The translations under genes were made by a program, and so were the position numbers. From Bacillota bacterium (GTDB lineage: Bacteria; Bacillota; Clostridia; Christensenellales; UMGS416), in the NCBI GenBank assembly GCA_023422005.1, contig JAEZSC010000004.1, positions 1 to 64,000 of the forward strand: a stretch of 64,000 nt of DNA. Direction: 5' to 3'. Under the pieces are notes generated by a model. That model did not search any database. It worked only from the letters and a program-made list of their open reading frames with translations, and had not been told where the DNA came from. Positions 15,549 to 25,617 of the stretch are shown piece after piece; position 1 is the first letter of the stretch; each line of letters opens with the position of its first letter.

Positions 15549-16814
15549 TTGTTGGATGAAAAGATAGTCATAAACGGCGGCAAGCGTTTGGTAGGCGATG
15601 TGCAGGTCAGCGGCGGCAAGAATCCCGCTGTGGCCGTGCTGCCGGCCACGTTGCTGTCCAACGATGTGTGCACAATCGAAAACCTGCCCATGATCGAGGA
15701 TGTGCTGGTGCTCAAGCAGATGCTGGAGTCGCTGGGCGCCAAGGTGGAGCTTTCGGAACGGGGCTCCATGCGTGTGGACCCGCGGCCTGTGCACAGCTAT
15801 GAAGCGCCCGCCGATCTGGTGCGGCGCATGCGGGCCAGCTCCTACCTGATCGGTGCGCTGCTGGGGCGCTTTGGCCGGGCCGAGGTGGGCTTTCCCGGCG
15901 GCTGCGACATCGGCCAGCGGCCCATGGACCAGCACCTCAAGGGCTTCAAGGCCTTGGGCGCAACGGTTAACCTGGTACGCGGCGTGTACGCGTGCTCCGC
16001 CGAAAAGCTTACTGGCAGCGAGATCTATCTGGACGTTGCCAGCGTGGGCGCAACGATCAACATCATGCTGGCAGCCGTGAAGGCCCATGGCACCACGACC
16101 ATCGTGAACGCCGCCCGCGAGCCCCACGTTGTGGACGTGGCCAGTTTCCTGAACGCCATGGGCGCGCGCGTCATGGGCGCCGGCACCGACACGATACGCA
16201 TCCGAGGCGTGCAGACGCTGCACGGTTGTAATTATTCCATTCTCCCCGACCAGATCGAGACCGGCACATGGATGGCCATCGCCGCGGCCACCGGCGGCGA
16301 TATCACGATACACGGCTGCGTGCCCTACCACATGGAGGCTGTCAGCGCCAAGCTTGTGGAAATGGGCATGGAGGTGCTGGAAGGCGAGGATTACCTGCGG
16401 GTCATCGGCCACGGCAGACCCCGGCCGGTCAACATCAAAACTCTCCCGTATCCCGGTTTTCCCACCGATTTGATGCAGATTTTTTGTGTGCTGCTGAGCG
16501 TTGCCTCCGGTGCGTCGATGATCACCGAAACGCTTTTTGAATCCCGATTCCGCTTTATAGACGAAGTGCGGCGCATGGGCGCCCTGGTGCGCATGGTGGA
16601 TGACCGTGTGGCCATCATCGAGGGTTGCGACAGCCTGTGGGGCGCGCCCGTCACCGCTACGGACCTGCGCGCCGGCGCGGCGCTCATCGTGGCCGGCCTG
16701 ATGTCCGATGGCACCACGACGATTTCCAACATCAAGTTCATCGACCGCGGTTACGAGCGCATCGACGAAAAGCTCAAGGAGCTGGGCGCCGACATCGCCC
16801 GCGTTTACGAATAA
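15549..16814 (+). CDS. murA: UDP-N-acetylglucosamine 1-carboxyvinyltransferase
   Basis: A 421-residue EPSP-synthase-fold enzyme making the first committed step of peptidoglycan synthesis (enolpyruvyl transfer from PEP to UDP-GlcNAc). N-terminal VSGGKNPAVAVLPA contains the Lys-Asn substrate pair. The loop FPGGCDIGQRPMDQHLKG carries the active-site Cys, the fosfomycin target, so the drug-resistant Cys-to-Asp form is absent. The start is TTG at 15549, eight bases after GGAGGG. C-terminal GAALIVAGLMSDGTT is intact. A GT2 gene follows in the same direction after a 46-base gap. Confidence 0.95.
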   Translation: MLDEKIVINGGKRLVGDVQVSGGKNPAVAVLPATLLSNDVCTIENLPMIEDVLVLKQMLESLGAKVELSERGSMRVDPRPVHSYEAPADLVRRMRASSYLIGALLGRFGRAEVGFPGGCDIGQRPMDQHLKGFKALGATVNLVRGVYACSAEKLTGSEIYLDVASVGATINIMLAAVKAHGTTTIVNAAREPHVVDVASFLNAMGARVMGAGTDTIRIRGVQTLHGCNYSILPDQIETGTWMAIAAATGGDITIHGCVPYHMEAVSAKLVEMGMEVLEGEDYLRVIGHGRPRPVNIKTLPYPGFPTDLMQIFCVLLSVASGASMITETLFESRFRFIDEVRRMGALVRMVDDRVAIIEGCDSLWGAPVTATDLRAGAALIVAGLMSDGTTTISNIKFIDRGYERIDEKLKELGADIARVYE

Positions 16815-16860
16815 GCATAAAATACCAATCCCAAACGCACTCCATGATGAAAGGAATCGC

Positions 16861-17838
16861 ATGGACAGATCTTTTCTGCTGTCGGTCATCGTGCCGATGT
16901 ACTTTGAGCAGGCCGTGGCGCGGGAGTGCTACCGGCGCCTGACCGCCGTACTGGCGGGCCAGGGGTATGACTACGAGCTGCTCTTCGTCAACGATGGCTC
17001 CACCGACGAAACGCTGGACATCCTCAAGGACCTGGCCGCCAAGGACGAGCGCGTGCGGGTGTTGAGCTTCAGCCGCAACTTCGGCCATCAGGTGGCCGTC
17101 ACCGCCGGCGTGGAACATGCCCGCGGCGACGCGCTGGTCATCATCGACGCCGACCTGCAGGACCCGCCGGAGCTGATCCCCGATATGGTGGCGCTTTGGC
17201 TGCAGGGCTGGGAGGTCGTGTATGCCAAGAGAAAGAAGCGCAAGGGAGAAAGCGCCTTTAAGCTGCTGACCGCCAAGATGTTCTACAGGGTGCTGGGCTC
17301 GCTCACCGATATCGATATTCCCGCCGACACCGGCGACTTCCGCCTGATCGACCGCAAGGTCGCCGACGCCTTCCTGCGGATGCCCGAGCGCAGCCGCTTC
17401 ATCCGCGGCATGATGGCGTGGCTGGGCTTCAAGCAGACCCCCATCGAATACGAGCGCGACGAGCGCTTCGCCGGGGAGACCAAGTACCCGCTGAAGAAGA
17501 TGCTCAAGCTGGCATCCAACGGCATCCTTTCTTTCTCCACGCAGCCTTTGCGGCTGGTGTTGCAAATGGGCTTGGTAGCCGTCGTCATCAGCTTTTGTCT
17601 GCTGATCTATGCCATCGTTTCCAAAGCCATGGGGACCGCCGAGGGCGGTTGGACCAGCCTTATGGTCGCTGTTACGTTCCTGGGCGGCGTGCAGTTGGTC
17701 AGCATCGGCGTGCTGGGCCAATACCTGGCCCGCATGTTTGAGGAGAGCAAGGCCCGGCCGCTGTATGTGCTCAGCGAAACGGTGAATCTGGACACGAAAG
17801 CTATGCGGGATAGCGGCGCGGCAAGCGACGCTCTATGA
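16861..17838 (+). CDS. GT2 glycosyltransferase, membrane-anchored (GtrB/DPM1-like)
   Basis: A 325-residue family 2 glycosyltransferase that probably loads a sugar onto a polyprenyl-phosphate carrier. It has FVNDGSTDETL, the DADLQDPPE metal-binding region and DTGDFRLIDRK, then two C-terminal membrane helices (about residues 230-260 and 270-295), as in GtrB/ArnC-type enzymes. The ATG at 16861 follows AAAGGA. Being downstream of murA fits a role in envelope glycan modification, but the sugar is unknown. Confidence 0.85.
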   Translation: MDRSFLLSVIVPMYFEQAVARECYRRLTAVLAGQGYDYELLFVNDGSTDETLDILKDLAAKDERVRVLSFSRNFGHQVAVTAGVEHARGDALVIIDADLQDPPELIPDMVALWLQGWEVVYAKRKKRKGESAFKLLTAKMFYRVLGSLTDIDIPADTGDFRLIDRKVADAFLRMPERSRFIRGMMAWLGFKQTPIEYERDERFAGETKYPLKKMLKLASNGILSFSTQPLRLVLQMGLVAVVISFCLLIYAIVSKAMGTAEGGWTSLMVAVTFLGGVQLVSIGVLGQYLARMFEESKARPLYVLSETVNLDTKAMRDSGAASDAL

Positions 17839-17843
17839 GCAAA

Positions 17844-18000
17844 GCCGTCCGGCGTCAATAGACGGCGATGGATGTATCTCGGAGGTTTCGTCGAAACGGC
17901 GCTTCCTTTGCGGAACGCCTTGACGTGCATGAGAGCGCAGCGATACCATGGCGTCAGCCGGACGCATATTGCCCTGCCCATTGGTGTTGCTATCTTTTTT
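17844..18000. other. Structured intergenic region upstream of rho
   Basis: The 236 bases between the GT2 gene and rho hold several short inverted repeats: GCCGTC/GACGGC (17844-17849 with 17861-17866), GTTTC/GAAAC just after, and GGCG-TTCC pairing with GGAA-CGCC (17898-17918). In addition GTCCGGC near 17847 can pair with GCCGGAC near 17957. A run of six T's lies near 17995. I recognise no known riboswitch. Rho genes are often autoregulated in their leaders, so a cis-acting RNA is plausible. Confidence 0.4.
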
Positions 18001-18074
18001 GCTATATATCCATCCGTTAAATCCACCTAAACCCATCCAATGAAACCTGCCATCGCAGGAAGGAAAGGACCTTC

Positions 18075-20159
<2,085 letters not shown>

Positions 20160-20190
20160 TTGGAATGAACCAACTCAAAAGGAAACAGAT

Positions 20191-20225
20191 AAAGAGAACT
20201 GTTGCATCGCAATAGTTCTTTTTAT
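20191..20225 (+). terminator. Rho-independent terminator after rho
   Basis: Ten-base stem (one G-T pair) between AAAGAGAACT (20191-20200) and AGTTCTTTTT (from 20214), running into TTTTTATTAT. Confidence 0.75.
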
Positions 20226-20298
20226 TATACTTGAAAAGGATAGGCAGGAATTTACTGGCCTGCTCTGAAGTGCGTCTCATTTATATTAGCGGGGTATC

Positions 20299-20772
20299 AT
20301 GATGGAATATAGGTTAGCCGATAGCCACGATACAAAGAGGCTGGCAGAAATGCGATGGGCGCATAAAAACGAGGATGAGCTTCTTGATAAAGGTGTACCT
20401 TTTGATGCCGCTGGACGTGAAGGTTATATCCGCGCCTGCTCGAATTTTTTGATACAAGCGTTACGGGAAGAATTTTCTTGTTGGGTGGCCGTGGATAATG
20501 AGGTTATTGTATCGCACATCTATGTTGTTAAAGTCAGAAAAGTTCCGAAACCTGGTAAATTGGATGGTGTATGGGGCTATGTAACAGCGGTCTATACAGT
20601 TCCGGAATACCGAAATAATGGCATCGGAAGTGCTTTAGTGGATAGAGTTAAAGCATGGAGTCGCGAGAATGGCCTTGAAAATTTAATCGTTTGGCCCAGT
20701 GAGCGGGCTGTACCATTCTATGAGCGTTCGGGATTTAGCGGAGAGACGGATGTGCTGGAATTGCCGTTATAG
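20299..20772 (+). CDS. GNAT-family N-acetyltransferase
   Basis: A 157-residue GNAT protein. The acetyl-CoA-binding motif A is seen as VPEYRNNGIGSALVDRVKAW (about residues 102-121), and the closing VPFYERSGF is typical. The acceptor is unknown; antibiotics, polyamines and protein N-termini are all possible for the family. Its codon use is more AT-rich than rho upstream, and it stands alone just before the first copy of the intergenic repeat, consistent with an acquired gene. The start could be either of two adjacent ATGs. Confidence 0.82.
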   Translation: MMEYRLADSHDTKRLAEMRWAHKNEDELLDKGVPFDAAGREGYIRACSNFLIQALREEFSCWVAVDNEVIVSHIYVVKVRKVPKPGKLDGVWGYVTAVYTVPEYRNNGIGSALVDRVKAWSRENGLENLIVWPSERAVPFYERSGFSGETDVLELPL

Positions 20773-20805
20773 TTGGTATATTCATCTGGTATGTCTTATA
20801 GCTCC

Positions 20806-20940
20806 AGTATAAGCATAACAGTACGCTCGAGAGCGAGCTAACTTCGTATTGAGGTCTCTAGCTTTAAAGCAGGGGCCTCAATTGCGTGTTATGAACGGAG
20901 GTGGCCGGCTGAAGAGGGAGCGGGAGGTTCGTGTTATGAA
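20806..20940 (+). repeat. Intergenic palindromic repeat, copy A
   Basis: Begins AGTATAAGCATAACA, has a central hairpin ending in GGGGCCTCAATTGCG and continues TGTTATGAAC; a second GTGTTATGAA closes the copy. It starts 33 bases after the acetyltransferase stop. The rest of 20773-21222 holds the 91-base palindrome listed next and no convincing gene. Confidence 0.75.
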
Positions 20941-20946
20941 TAGCGA

Positions 20947-21037
20947 GTTATCCGAGGTTAGGCAACAGAAAGAGCACAGCAGCGCGAAAGAACTGCTGTG
21001 CTTGTTTTACATCTGCAATTGCCTAACGTTGGATAAC
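20947..21037. repeat. 91-base nested palindrome
   Basis: Three perfect nested arms: GTTATCC/GGATAAC (20947 and 21031), GTTAGGCAA/TTGCCTAAC (20957 and 21019) and AGCACAGCAG/CTGCTGTGCT (20973 and 20993). A GAAC tetranucleotide lies eight bases outside it. It sits between repeat copy A and the IS91-like element and may be an end structure of that element or a recombination site. Confidence 0.7.
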
Positions 21038-21222
21038 TGCCATTGAACGAAACTGCGGTGAATGATATGCGGGCTATGGGGATTGAATCGTCGCCCTTTC
21101 CCAACATACAAAGGCTTACAGCGTAATCGGATTGATTTGGAGAGTGAAAGATTGCTCATGGAGAAGGAAACAAGCTAAAATGAGCAAAGCTTCCCCCTCC
21201 CCAAGGCAGGGCTTGTGAGGAA

Positions 21223-22389
21223 TTATGCGGTTTTGGTACGCGCAGGTGGCGAATGCCCAATGGTATTGCGGGTAAACGGCTCCCAGTGCTGAGCAAAAGA
21301 GCGGCTTCCACAAGCAGGGCATTTGCAGATGTCTCTGCCGAGCAGCTTGGAAATGAGTTCGAGGGTCGAAGCTTTTTTCTTTTTGCGGATGGCCGTGTGT
21401 GTCAACTGTTTGCATAGAATGAGCTTCTTTGATTTGTTCCGGTTACCCAGAAAGCCGTAATGCCGAATTTTCAAAAAGCCTTTGGGAAGAACATGAATAA
21501 GAAACCTTCGGATAAATTCATGGGCCTGCACGGTCATGACCTTCCACTGGCTGCCATCCTTGTAATCGCGCCACTTGAAGGAAACCATGCCATTCTCCAT
21601 GGAGAGGATACGGTTGTTGGATATGGCGACACGGTGGGTGTAGCGGCCAAGATACTCGACAACACAGGCTGCGTCTTTGAATGGTGGCTTGCAGTAGACA
21701 ATCCACTCCTTGCCGTAAAGAGAATCAATCAGGTTCCGAAAGGCAGGCTCATTTGACAGGTATTCCTGGGAACCGTGAAACTCTAGTTTGGCTTGTACGA
21801 GATCGTGAAGGAATTTGCCCCGAAACATCCTGGAGAGTACCTTGAATGGGATGAAGAACTTTTCCCGGCTGTTAACCCATTGGCCCAGGGCATTCTGGCC
21901 GCCACCGGGCACAATGCAATGGACGTGCGGGTGGTGCATTAGGTTCTGCCCCCAGGTGTGCAGCACACTGGTGAAGCCGATTCTGGCGCCGAGGTACTTC
22001 TTATCCAAGGCTAATTCTGAAAGGGTTTCGGCGGACGCTTTGAACAACAGATTGTACAGCGCGGTCTGGTTTTGGTAGACAATACCATTGAGCTCACTGG
22101 GCAAGGTAAACACCACATGAAAGTAGCCGACATCCAACAGATTGTTTTTCTGGTTGTCAATCCACCGCTCTTTGGCCAGGGTCTGGCATTTGGGACAGTG
22201 GCGGTTGCGGCAGGAGTTGTAGGAGATTTTCGTGTATCCACATTCATTGCAGGTGTCGGTATGACCGCCCAGGGCTGCGGTTCTGCACGATTCAATGGCG
22301 GATATGACCTTGCGCTGTTCCGGTGATAACTTGTGTTCCTGCCGGTAAGAATCTCCATGGGCTAGAAATATGTCCTGAAGCTCAAGCAT
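21223..22389 (-). CDS. IS91-family transposase
   Basis: A 388-residue rolling-circle transposase. The N-terminal zinc-binding domain shows CNECGYTKISYNSCRNRHCPKC. The HUH-type motif is LMHHPHVHCIVPGGG. The YLGRYTHRVAISNNRIL segment contains the region with the catalytic Tyr, and a late CPACGSRS zinc pair follows. The gene starts eight bases inside the upstream recombinase gene, so the two are co-expressed. Confidence 0.9.
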   Translation of the reverse strand: MLELQDIFLAHGDSYRQEHKLSPEQRKVISAIESCRTAALGGHTDTCNECGYTKISYNSCRNRHCPKCQTLAKERWIDNQKNNLLDVGYFHVVFTLPSELNGIVYQNQTALYNLLFKASAETLSELALDKKYLGARIGFTSVLHTWGQNLMHHPHVHCIVPGGGQNALGQWVNSREKFFIPFKVLSRMFRGKFLHDLVQAKLEFHGSQEYLSNEPAFRNLIDSLYGKEWIVYCKPPFKDAACVVEYLGRYTHRVAISNNRILSMENGMVSFKWRDYKDGSQWKVMTVQAHEFIRRFLIHVLPKGFLKIRHYGFLGNRNKSKKLILCKQLTHTAIRKKKKASTLELISKLLGRDICKCPACGSRSFAQHWEPFTRNTIGHSPPARTKTA

Positions 22390-23272
22390 TGGCGAACACC
22401 TGCTGACGAGACTTCTCGGGATTGGTATTCATGGTATCCAATGGGCTGGGTGTCTGCAGTACATCGGTCTGGGCGACATGAAGATACCGCATTGTGCTCC
22501 ACAGCGCGGAATGCCCAAGCAATTGCTGAATGTAGAGGAGGCTGGTTCCCGCTTCCAGAAGATGCGTGGCGTATGAATGTCGCAAGGTGTGCACGGTCGC
22601 ATGAGGTGAGATGCCGGACTTTTCCCGATACTTTGCGAAGGCGTCTTCGATGCCCCTTCCGGTGATATGGGTAGTTCCCTGGCGGTTCAGAAACAAATAT
22701 CCTTCCGGGTGCCGGGGCTTGTATTGTTTCCAATACTCACGCAATACGTCCAGGCAGGCTTGGGAAAGGACGGCATACCTGTCCTTCTTGCCCTTTGACT
22801 GTAGAATGAGCAGGCGCATGCGCTTGCTGTCCACATCTGCGATCTTCAGCCGGCCGGCTTCGCACAGCCGGAGACCTGAACCGTAGATGGTCATGAAGAT
22901 GGCTCTGTGTTTCAAGTTGTCGATGGAATTGAAGAAACGCTTGATATCCTCGATTGTCATGCAACGGGTAAGGTGAACAGGGTCTCTCAACCGGGGTATG
23001 CGTTTGTAGTTGATATTCTGTTCCAATGTGATTTCGTAAAGAAACCGCAAGGCGCTATTGACGGTGTTGACCGATCCGGGCGACAGCTTTTTTTCATTGG
23101 AAAGGAAGAACAAGAATTCTCGGATGTCCTGCACGCCAAGTTCTACCGCGGATTTGCCGTAGTGCTGCATGAACTGCTTTGCTCTTGAGCAATAACCCTG
23201 TTTGGTGTCGTCGCTCATTCCCCGTAGTTGCATATCTTTGATGAGCTTTTCCAGTACTTGCTCCTGGGTCAT
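22382..23272 (-). CDS. Tyrosine recombinase/integrase paired with IS91 transposase
   Basis: A 296-residue phage-integrase-type recombinase. An N-terminal SAM-like core-binding domain (residues 1-85) precedes the catalytic domain with GSGLRLCEA (Arg), HTLRHSYATHLLEAG (His-x-x-Arg), LLGHSALWSTMRYLHV (His and the Tyr nucleophile). It lacks the extra segment that marks integron integrases. Tyrosine recombinases are known as passenger or accessory genes in some IS91-like elements; its function in transposition is not settled. Confidence 0.88.
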   Translation of the reverse strand: MTQEQVLEKLIKDMQLRGMSDDTKQGYCSRAKQFMQHYGKSAVELGVQDIREFLFFLSNEKKLSPGSVNTVNSALRFLYEITLEQNINYKRIPRLRDPVHLTRCMTIEDIKRFFNSIDNLKHRAIFMTIYGSGLRLCEAGRLKIADVDSKRMRLLILQSKGKKDRYAVLSQACLDVLREYWKQYKPRHPEGYLFLNRQGTTHITGRGIEDAFAKYREKSGISPHATVHTLRHSYATHLLEAGTSLLYIQQLLGHSALWSTMRYLHVAQTDVLQTPSPLDTMNTNPEKSRQQVFANA

Positions 23273-23415
23273 GGGGTATCCTCCTTTAAAAATGGGTGGG
23301 TTCCATTTTAAAGGGGGGCCAACTTTTCAATCTACGGGTGTGCTATTATAATTGCTGATTACCTGATAACGTCGGCCTGTCTAGGCCACTGCGGCAGCAG
23401 TTTAGTTCTATTAAC

Positions 23416-25054
23416 CAAGCCGTGTGAAAACGTGGGTGGATATGAGCCTCAAACTGGGTTCGAGCTGACAATTCACGCTGCTTCAACGGACTTGACGCCC
23501 AAAAACAAAGAAGAAGAGGGTATCATTCCTGCATCCTCAGCACGAATTCCCGTACACCAACAATATGAATAGCCCGCTTCATATTGTAAGTCAGGAAGTG
23601 TAGCAGCGATTCCACCCGGACACTGGCAGTTCTTCGGGTGAGGAAGTAGGAGTATCCCCAGGAGCGCTTCACAGTACCGAATGGATGCTCCGCCATCTGC
23701 TTTCGTTGCTGATACATTTCGGGATGTGCTTCTCTTCGCCGGTCCACTTCGTCAGCAATCCGCTGGAACTCTCGGTCTTGTATCGTTCGGCCTTCGGCTC
23801 CCAAGCTACACTTGTCTCTGGACTTGCAGTGCGCACAGGCTTCATAGTTGCGGTACCGACGAATTCCCTTGTACTTGGGATTCTCTTTCTTAGGCTGATA
23901 AGGTCTCAACAGATGCCCTTCGGGACAAATGTAGCCATCGGCGGCCTCGTCGTATGTGAAGTGCTGCTTGCCGTATCCCCTGGTAGCCGCCATGTGGGAG
24001 TGATCGGCTTTGGAGACGATGGGAATGATGTTGTCATCTTTGCACTTGGCAAACTGTAAAGCTGAATAGTAACCCTTATCCGCAATGACGGTGATGGTAT
24101 CTACGGCCAGTTCCTCTTTGGCCTGCAGGGACATGCTGTGAAGCTGCTCTTTATCTACTGGTTCGCTTGTAACGTCCACCGCCACAACAATATGAGCCTT
24201 TTCATCCACGGCGATCTGGACATTGTGGCAGATGTCGCAGCCTTTATTGTTCATCTGCATCATTCGGGCGTCAGGATCGGTGGAATAGACGGTGCCATGC
24301 TCCTGTACATGTTCCTTAAACCCGTCGAGTTCCGTCAGGCGTCGGTTGATGCTGTTGATTTTGGATTGTATTTCGGTCTTGTCTAGGGGTGCGGCCTGTT
24401 CATCCTTCTCCTGATGGTCGCAACTGTCCAGGAGTGTCAGGTATTGTTCGGCCAACTTATTGTAGTGCTCTATTTTCTTCTGTATCTTCTTCTCGCTGTG
24501 ATATGCCAATCGGCTGTTGCTGGCTCTGAACTTGCTGCCGTCGATGGCGACCATTTCTTTGCCCACCAGACCCAGCTCATCGCAGATCATGCTGAACTTT
24601 CGGAATGCCTGCTTAATAGCCTTTTTGTTATCCTTCCTGAAGTCAGCGATCGTTTTGAAATCGGGTCTCAACCCATTGACCAGCCACATAACCTCCATGT
24701 TTCTGTGGCATTCCCGCTCGATCTTTCGGGAAGAGCGAATCCCATTAAAGTAGCTGTAGACATACAATTTGAATAGATCCACTGGGTCGTAAGGCTTTCT
24801 ACCCGTTTCCTTGGTTTCGGCATGGATAAACCCCATGGTCGGGATACCCATGTTCTCCACGATTGCATCTAGTGCCCTGACTTCGCAGTTCTCTGGGATC
24901 AGCTCATCCAGACACATTGGCTGTAGTTCCAGCTGGTTTCTATCTTCGCCGGTTATGTATCTTCTCATCTTTTGTTACCTCGGAAGAAGATACTATAATT
25001 ATATCAGGTCGATCATATGCATTGTGTCGAATACGGATGTTTTCACACAATCTC
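23416..25054 (-). mobile_element. IS1182-like insertion sequence, copy 1 (intact)
   Basis: A 1639-base element with 16-base imperfect terminal repeats: CAAGCCGTGTGAAAAC at the left (23416-23431) and, read inward from the right (25054-25039), GAGATTGTGTGAAAAC. It is flanked on both sides by TAAC (23412-23415 and 25055-25058), a 4-base target duplication. The left flank TTCTATTAAC resembles the GTTATTAAC end of the intergenic repeats. One transposase gene, apparently intact, is inside. Confidence 0.85.
23523..24968 (-). CDS. IS1182-family DDE transposase
   Basis: A 481-residue transposase. The N-terminal region (MCLDELIPENCEVRALD) is family-typical. DDE-type features include MVAIDGSKFRA (first Asp), TVIADKGYYSALQ (second Asp) and the C-terminal MAEHPFGTVKRSWGY (Glu region). 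A Cys-rich insert (CPEGHLL, ACAHCKSRDKC) lies before the last motif. It is about 90% identical by eye to the copy at 45273-46717, which lets the frameshift there be located. Confidence 0.9.
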   Translation of the reverse strand: MRRYITGEDRNQLELQPMCLDELIPENCEVRALDAIVENMGIPTMGFIHAETKETGRKPYDPVDLFKLYVYSYFNGIRSSRKIERECHRNMEVMWLVNGLRPDFKTIADFRKDNKKAIKQAFRKFSMICDELGLVGKEMVAIDGSKFRASNSRLAYHSEKKIQKKIEHYNKLAEQYLTLLDSCDHQEKDEQAAPLDKTEIQSKINSINRRLTELDGFKEHVQEHGTVYSTDPDARMMQMNNKGCDICHNVQIAVDEKAHIVVAVDVTSEPVDKEQLHSMSLQAKEELAVDTITVIADKGYYSALQFAKCKDDNIIPIVSKADHSHMAATRGYGKQHFTYDEAADGYICPEGHLLRPYQPKKENPKYKGIRRYRNYEACAHCKSRDKCSLGAEGRTIQDREFQRIADEVDRRREAHPEMYQQRKQMAEHPFGTVKRSWGYSYFLTRRTASVRVESLLHFLTYNMKRAIHIVGVREFVLRMQE

Positions 25055-25170
25055 TAACAACCTCTGAATATTGAGCGGTCACTTGATGAACCGTTGGCAA
25101 TATTATAGAATGCCTATAACATGAAGTTTTGAACTGCCGAATATTTTAGTTTTGTAAGGCGGCGAAAAAC

Positions 25171-25485
25171 ATGATGGCAAGAAGGATTGGATTAGGAACT
25201 ATATCATTACTTTTGATCATCTTGGGTATCTTGTGGTCTATTTCATTGGGAGGCTTTAGAGGCGTTTGTCTTGGTGATAATGTGCTGGGCTATTTGGGTC
25301 TTAAGGCATGGTCAAATGGAACTGACGGTATACATCTTACGGTTTATTATTCTCTGATATTTTACATATCTGCCTTTATTGTAGCAGTAAAAAATAAAAA
25401 TGATCTTGGAGCCAGAGTTGGGAAAACAGTATCTTTGATAATTGGAGCAGTACTTGTTTTCACTGTATTCGGGCTTGCAGTATAA
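25171..25485 (+). CDS. Small three-helix membrane protein, unknown
   Basis: A 104-residue AT-rich protein with three hydrophobic segments (about residues 6-26, 57-73 and 84-104) and no recognised domain. Its stop codon TAA is inside the first bases of intergenic repeat copy B (GCAGTATAAGCATAAC), so gene and repeat are physically fused, like a gene and its cassette end. A clear ribosome site is missing. Confidence 0.5.
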   Translation: MMARRIGLGTISLLLIILGILWSISLGGFRGVCLGDNVLGYLGLKAWSNGTDGIHLTVYYSLIFYISAFIVAVKNKNDLGARVGKTVSLIIGAVLVFTVFGLAV

Positions 25486-25597
25486 GCATAACACATACCC
25501 GAAGATTGAGGCCCCCGACGTAGAGACGGGGGCCTCAATTGCGTGTTATCAGCGCAGTGGCCATCTGGAATGGTAATCTGAATTGCATGTTATTAAC
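25479..25597 (+). repeat. Intergenic palindromic repeat, copy B
   Basis: Starts AGTATAAGCATAACAC. Its perfect 13-base stem is ATTGAGGCCCCCG (25505-25517) with CGGGGGCCTCAAT (25527-25539). TGCGTGTTATCAGCG follows, then a 38-base stretch shared with copies E and F (ending GGAATGGTAATCTGA), and the terminal TTGCATGTTATTAAC. Confidence 0.85.
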
Positions 25598-25617
25598 ACA
25601 CTTGGGTCACTTCACAA

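Larger units (their letters stand above)
21223..23272 (-). mobile_element. IS91-like two-gene element (core; ends not determined)
   Basis: Two overlapping minus-strand genes, tyrosine recombinase then IS91-type transposase. IS91 elements lack terminal inverted repeats and move by rolling-circle replication, so ends are hard to place. A hairpin with CCTTTAAAAATGG pairing to CCATTTTAAAGG lies just upstream of the recombinase at about 23283-23314, a candidate end structure. The other side may reach about 21050. Confidence 0.7.

Noticed and set aside
20849..21046. 65-codon ORF in the repeat/palindrome region
   Set aside because: It is made entirely of repeat copy A and the 91-base palindrome, with no ribosome site or family match.
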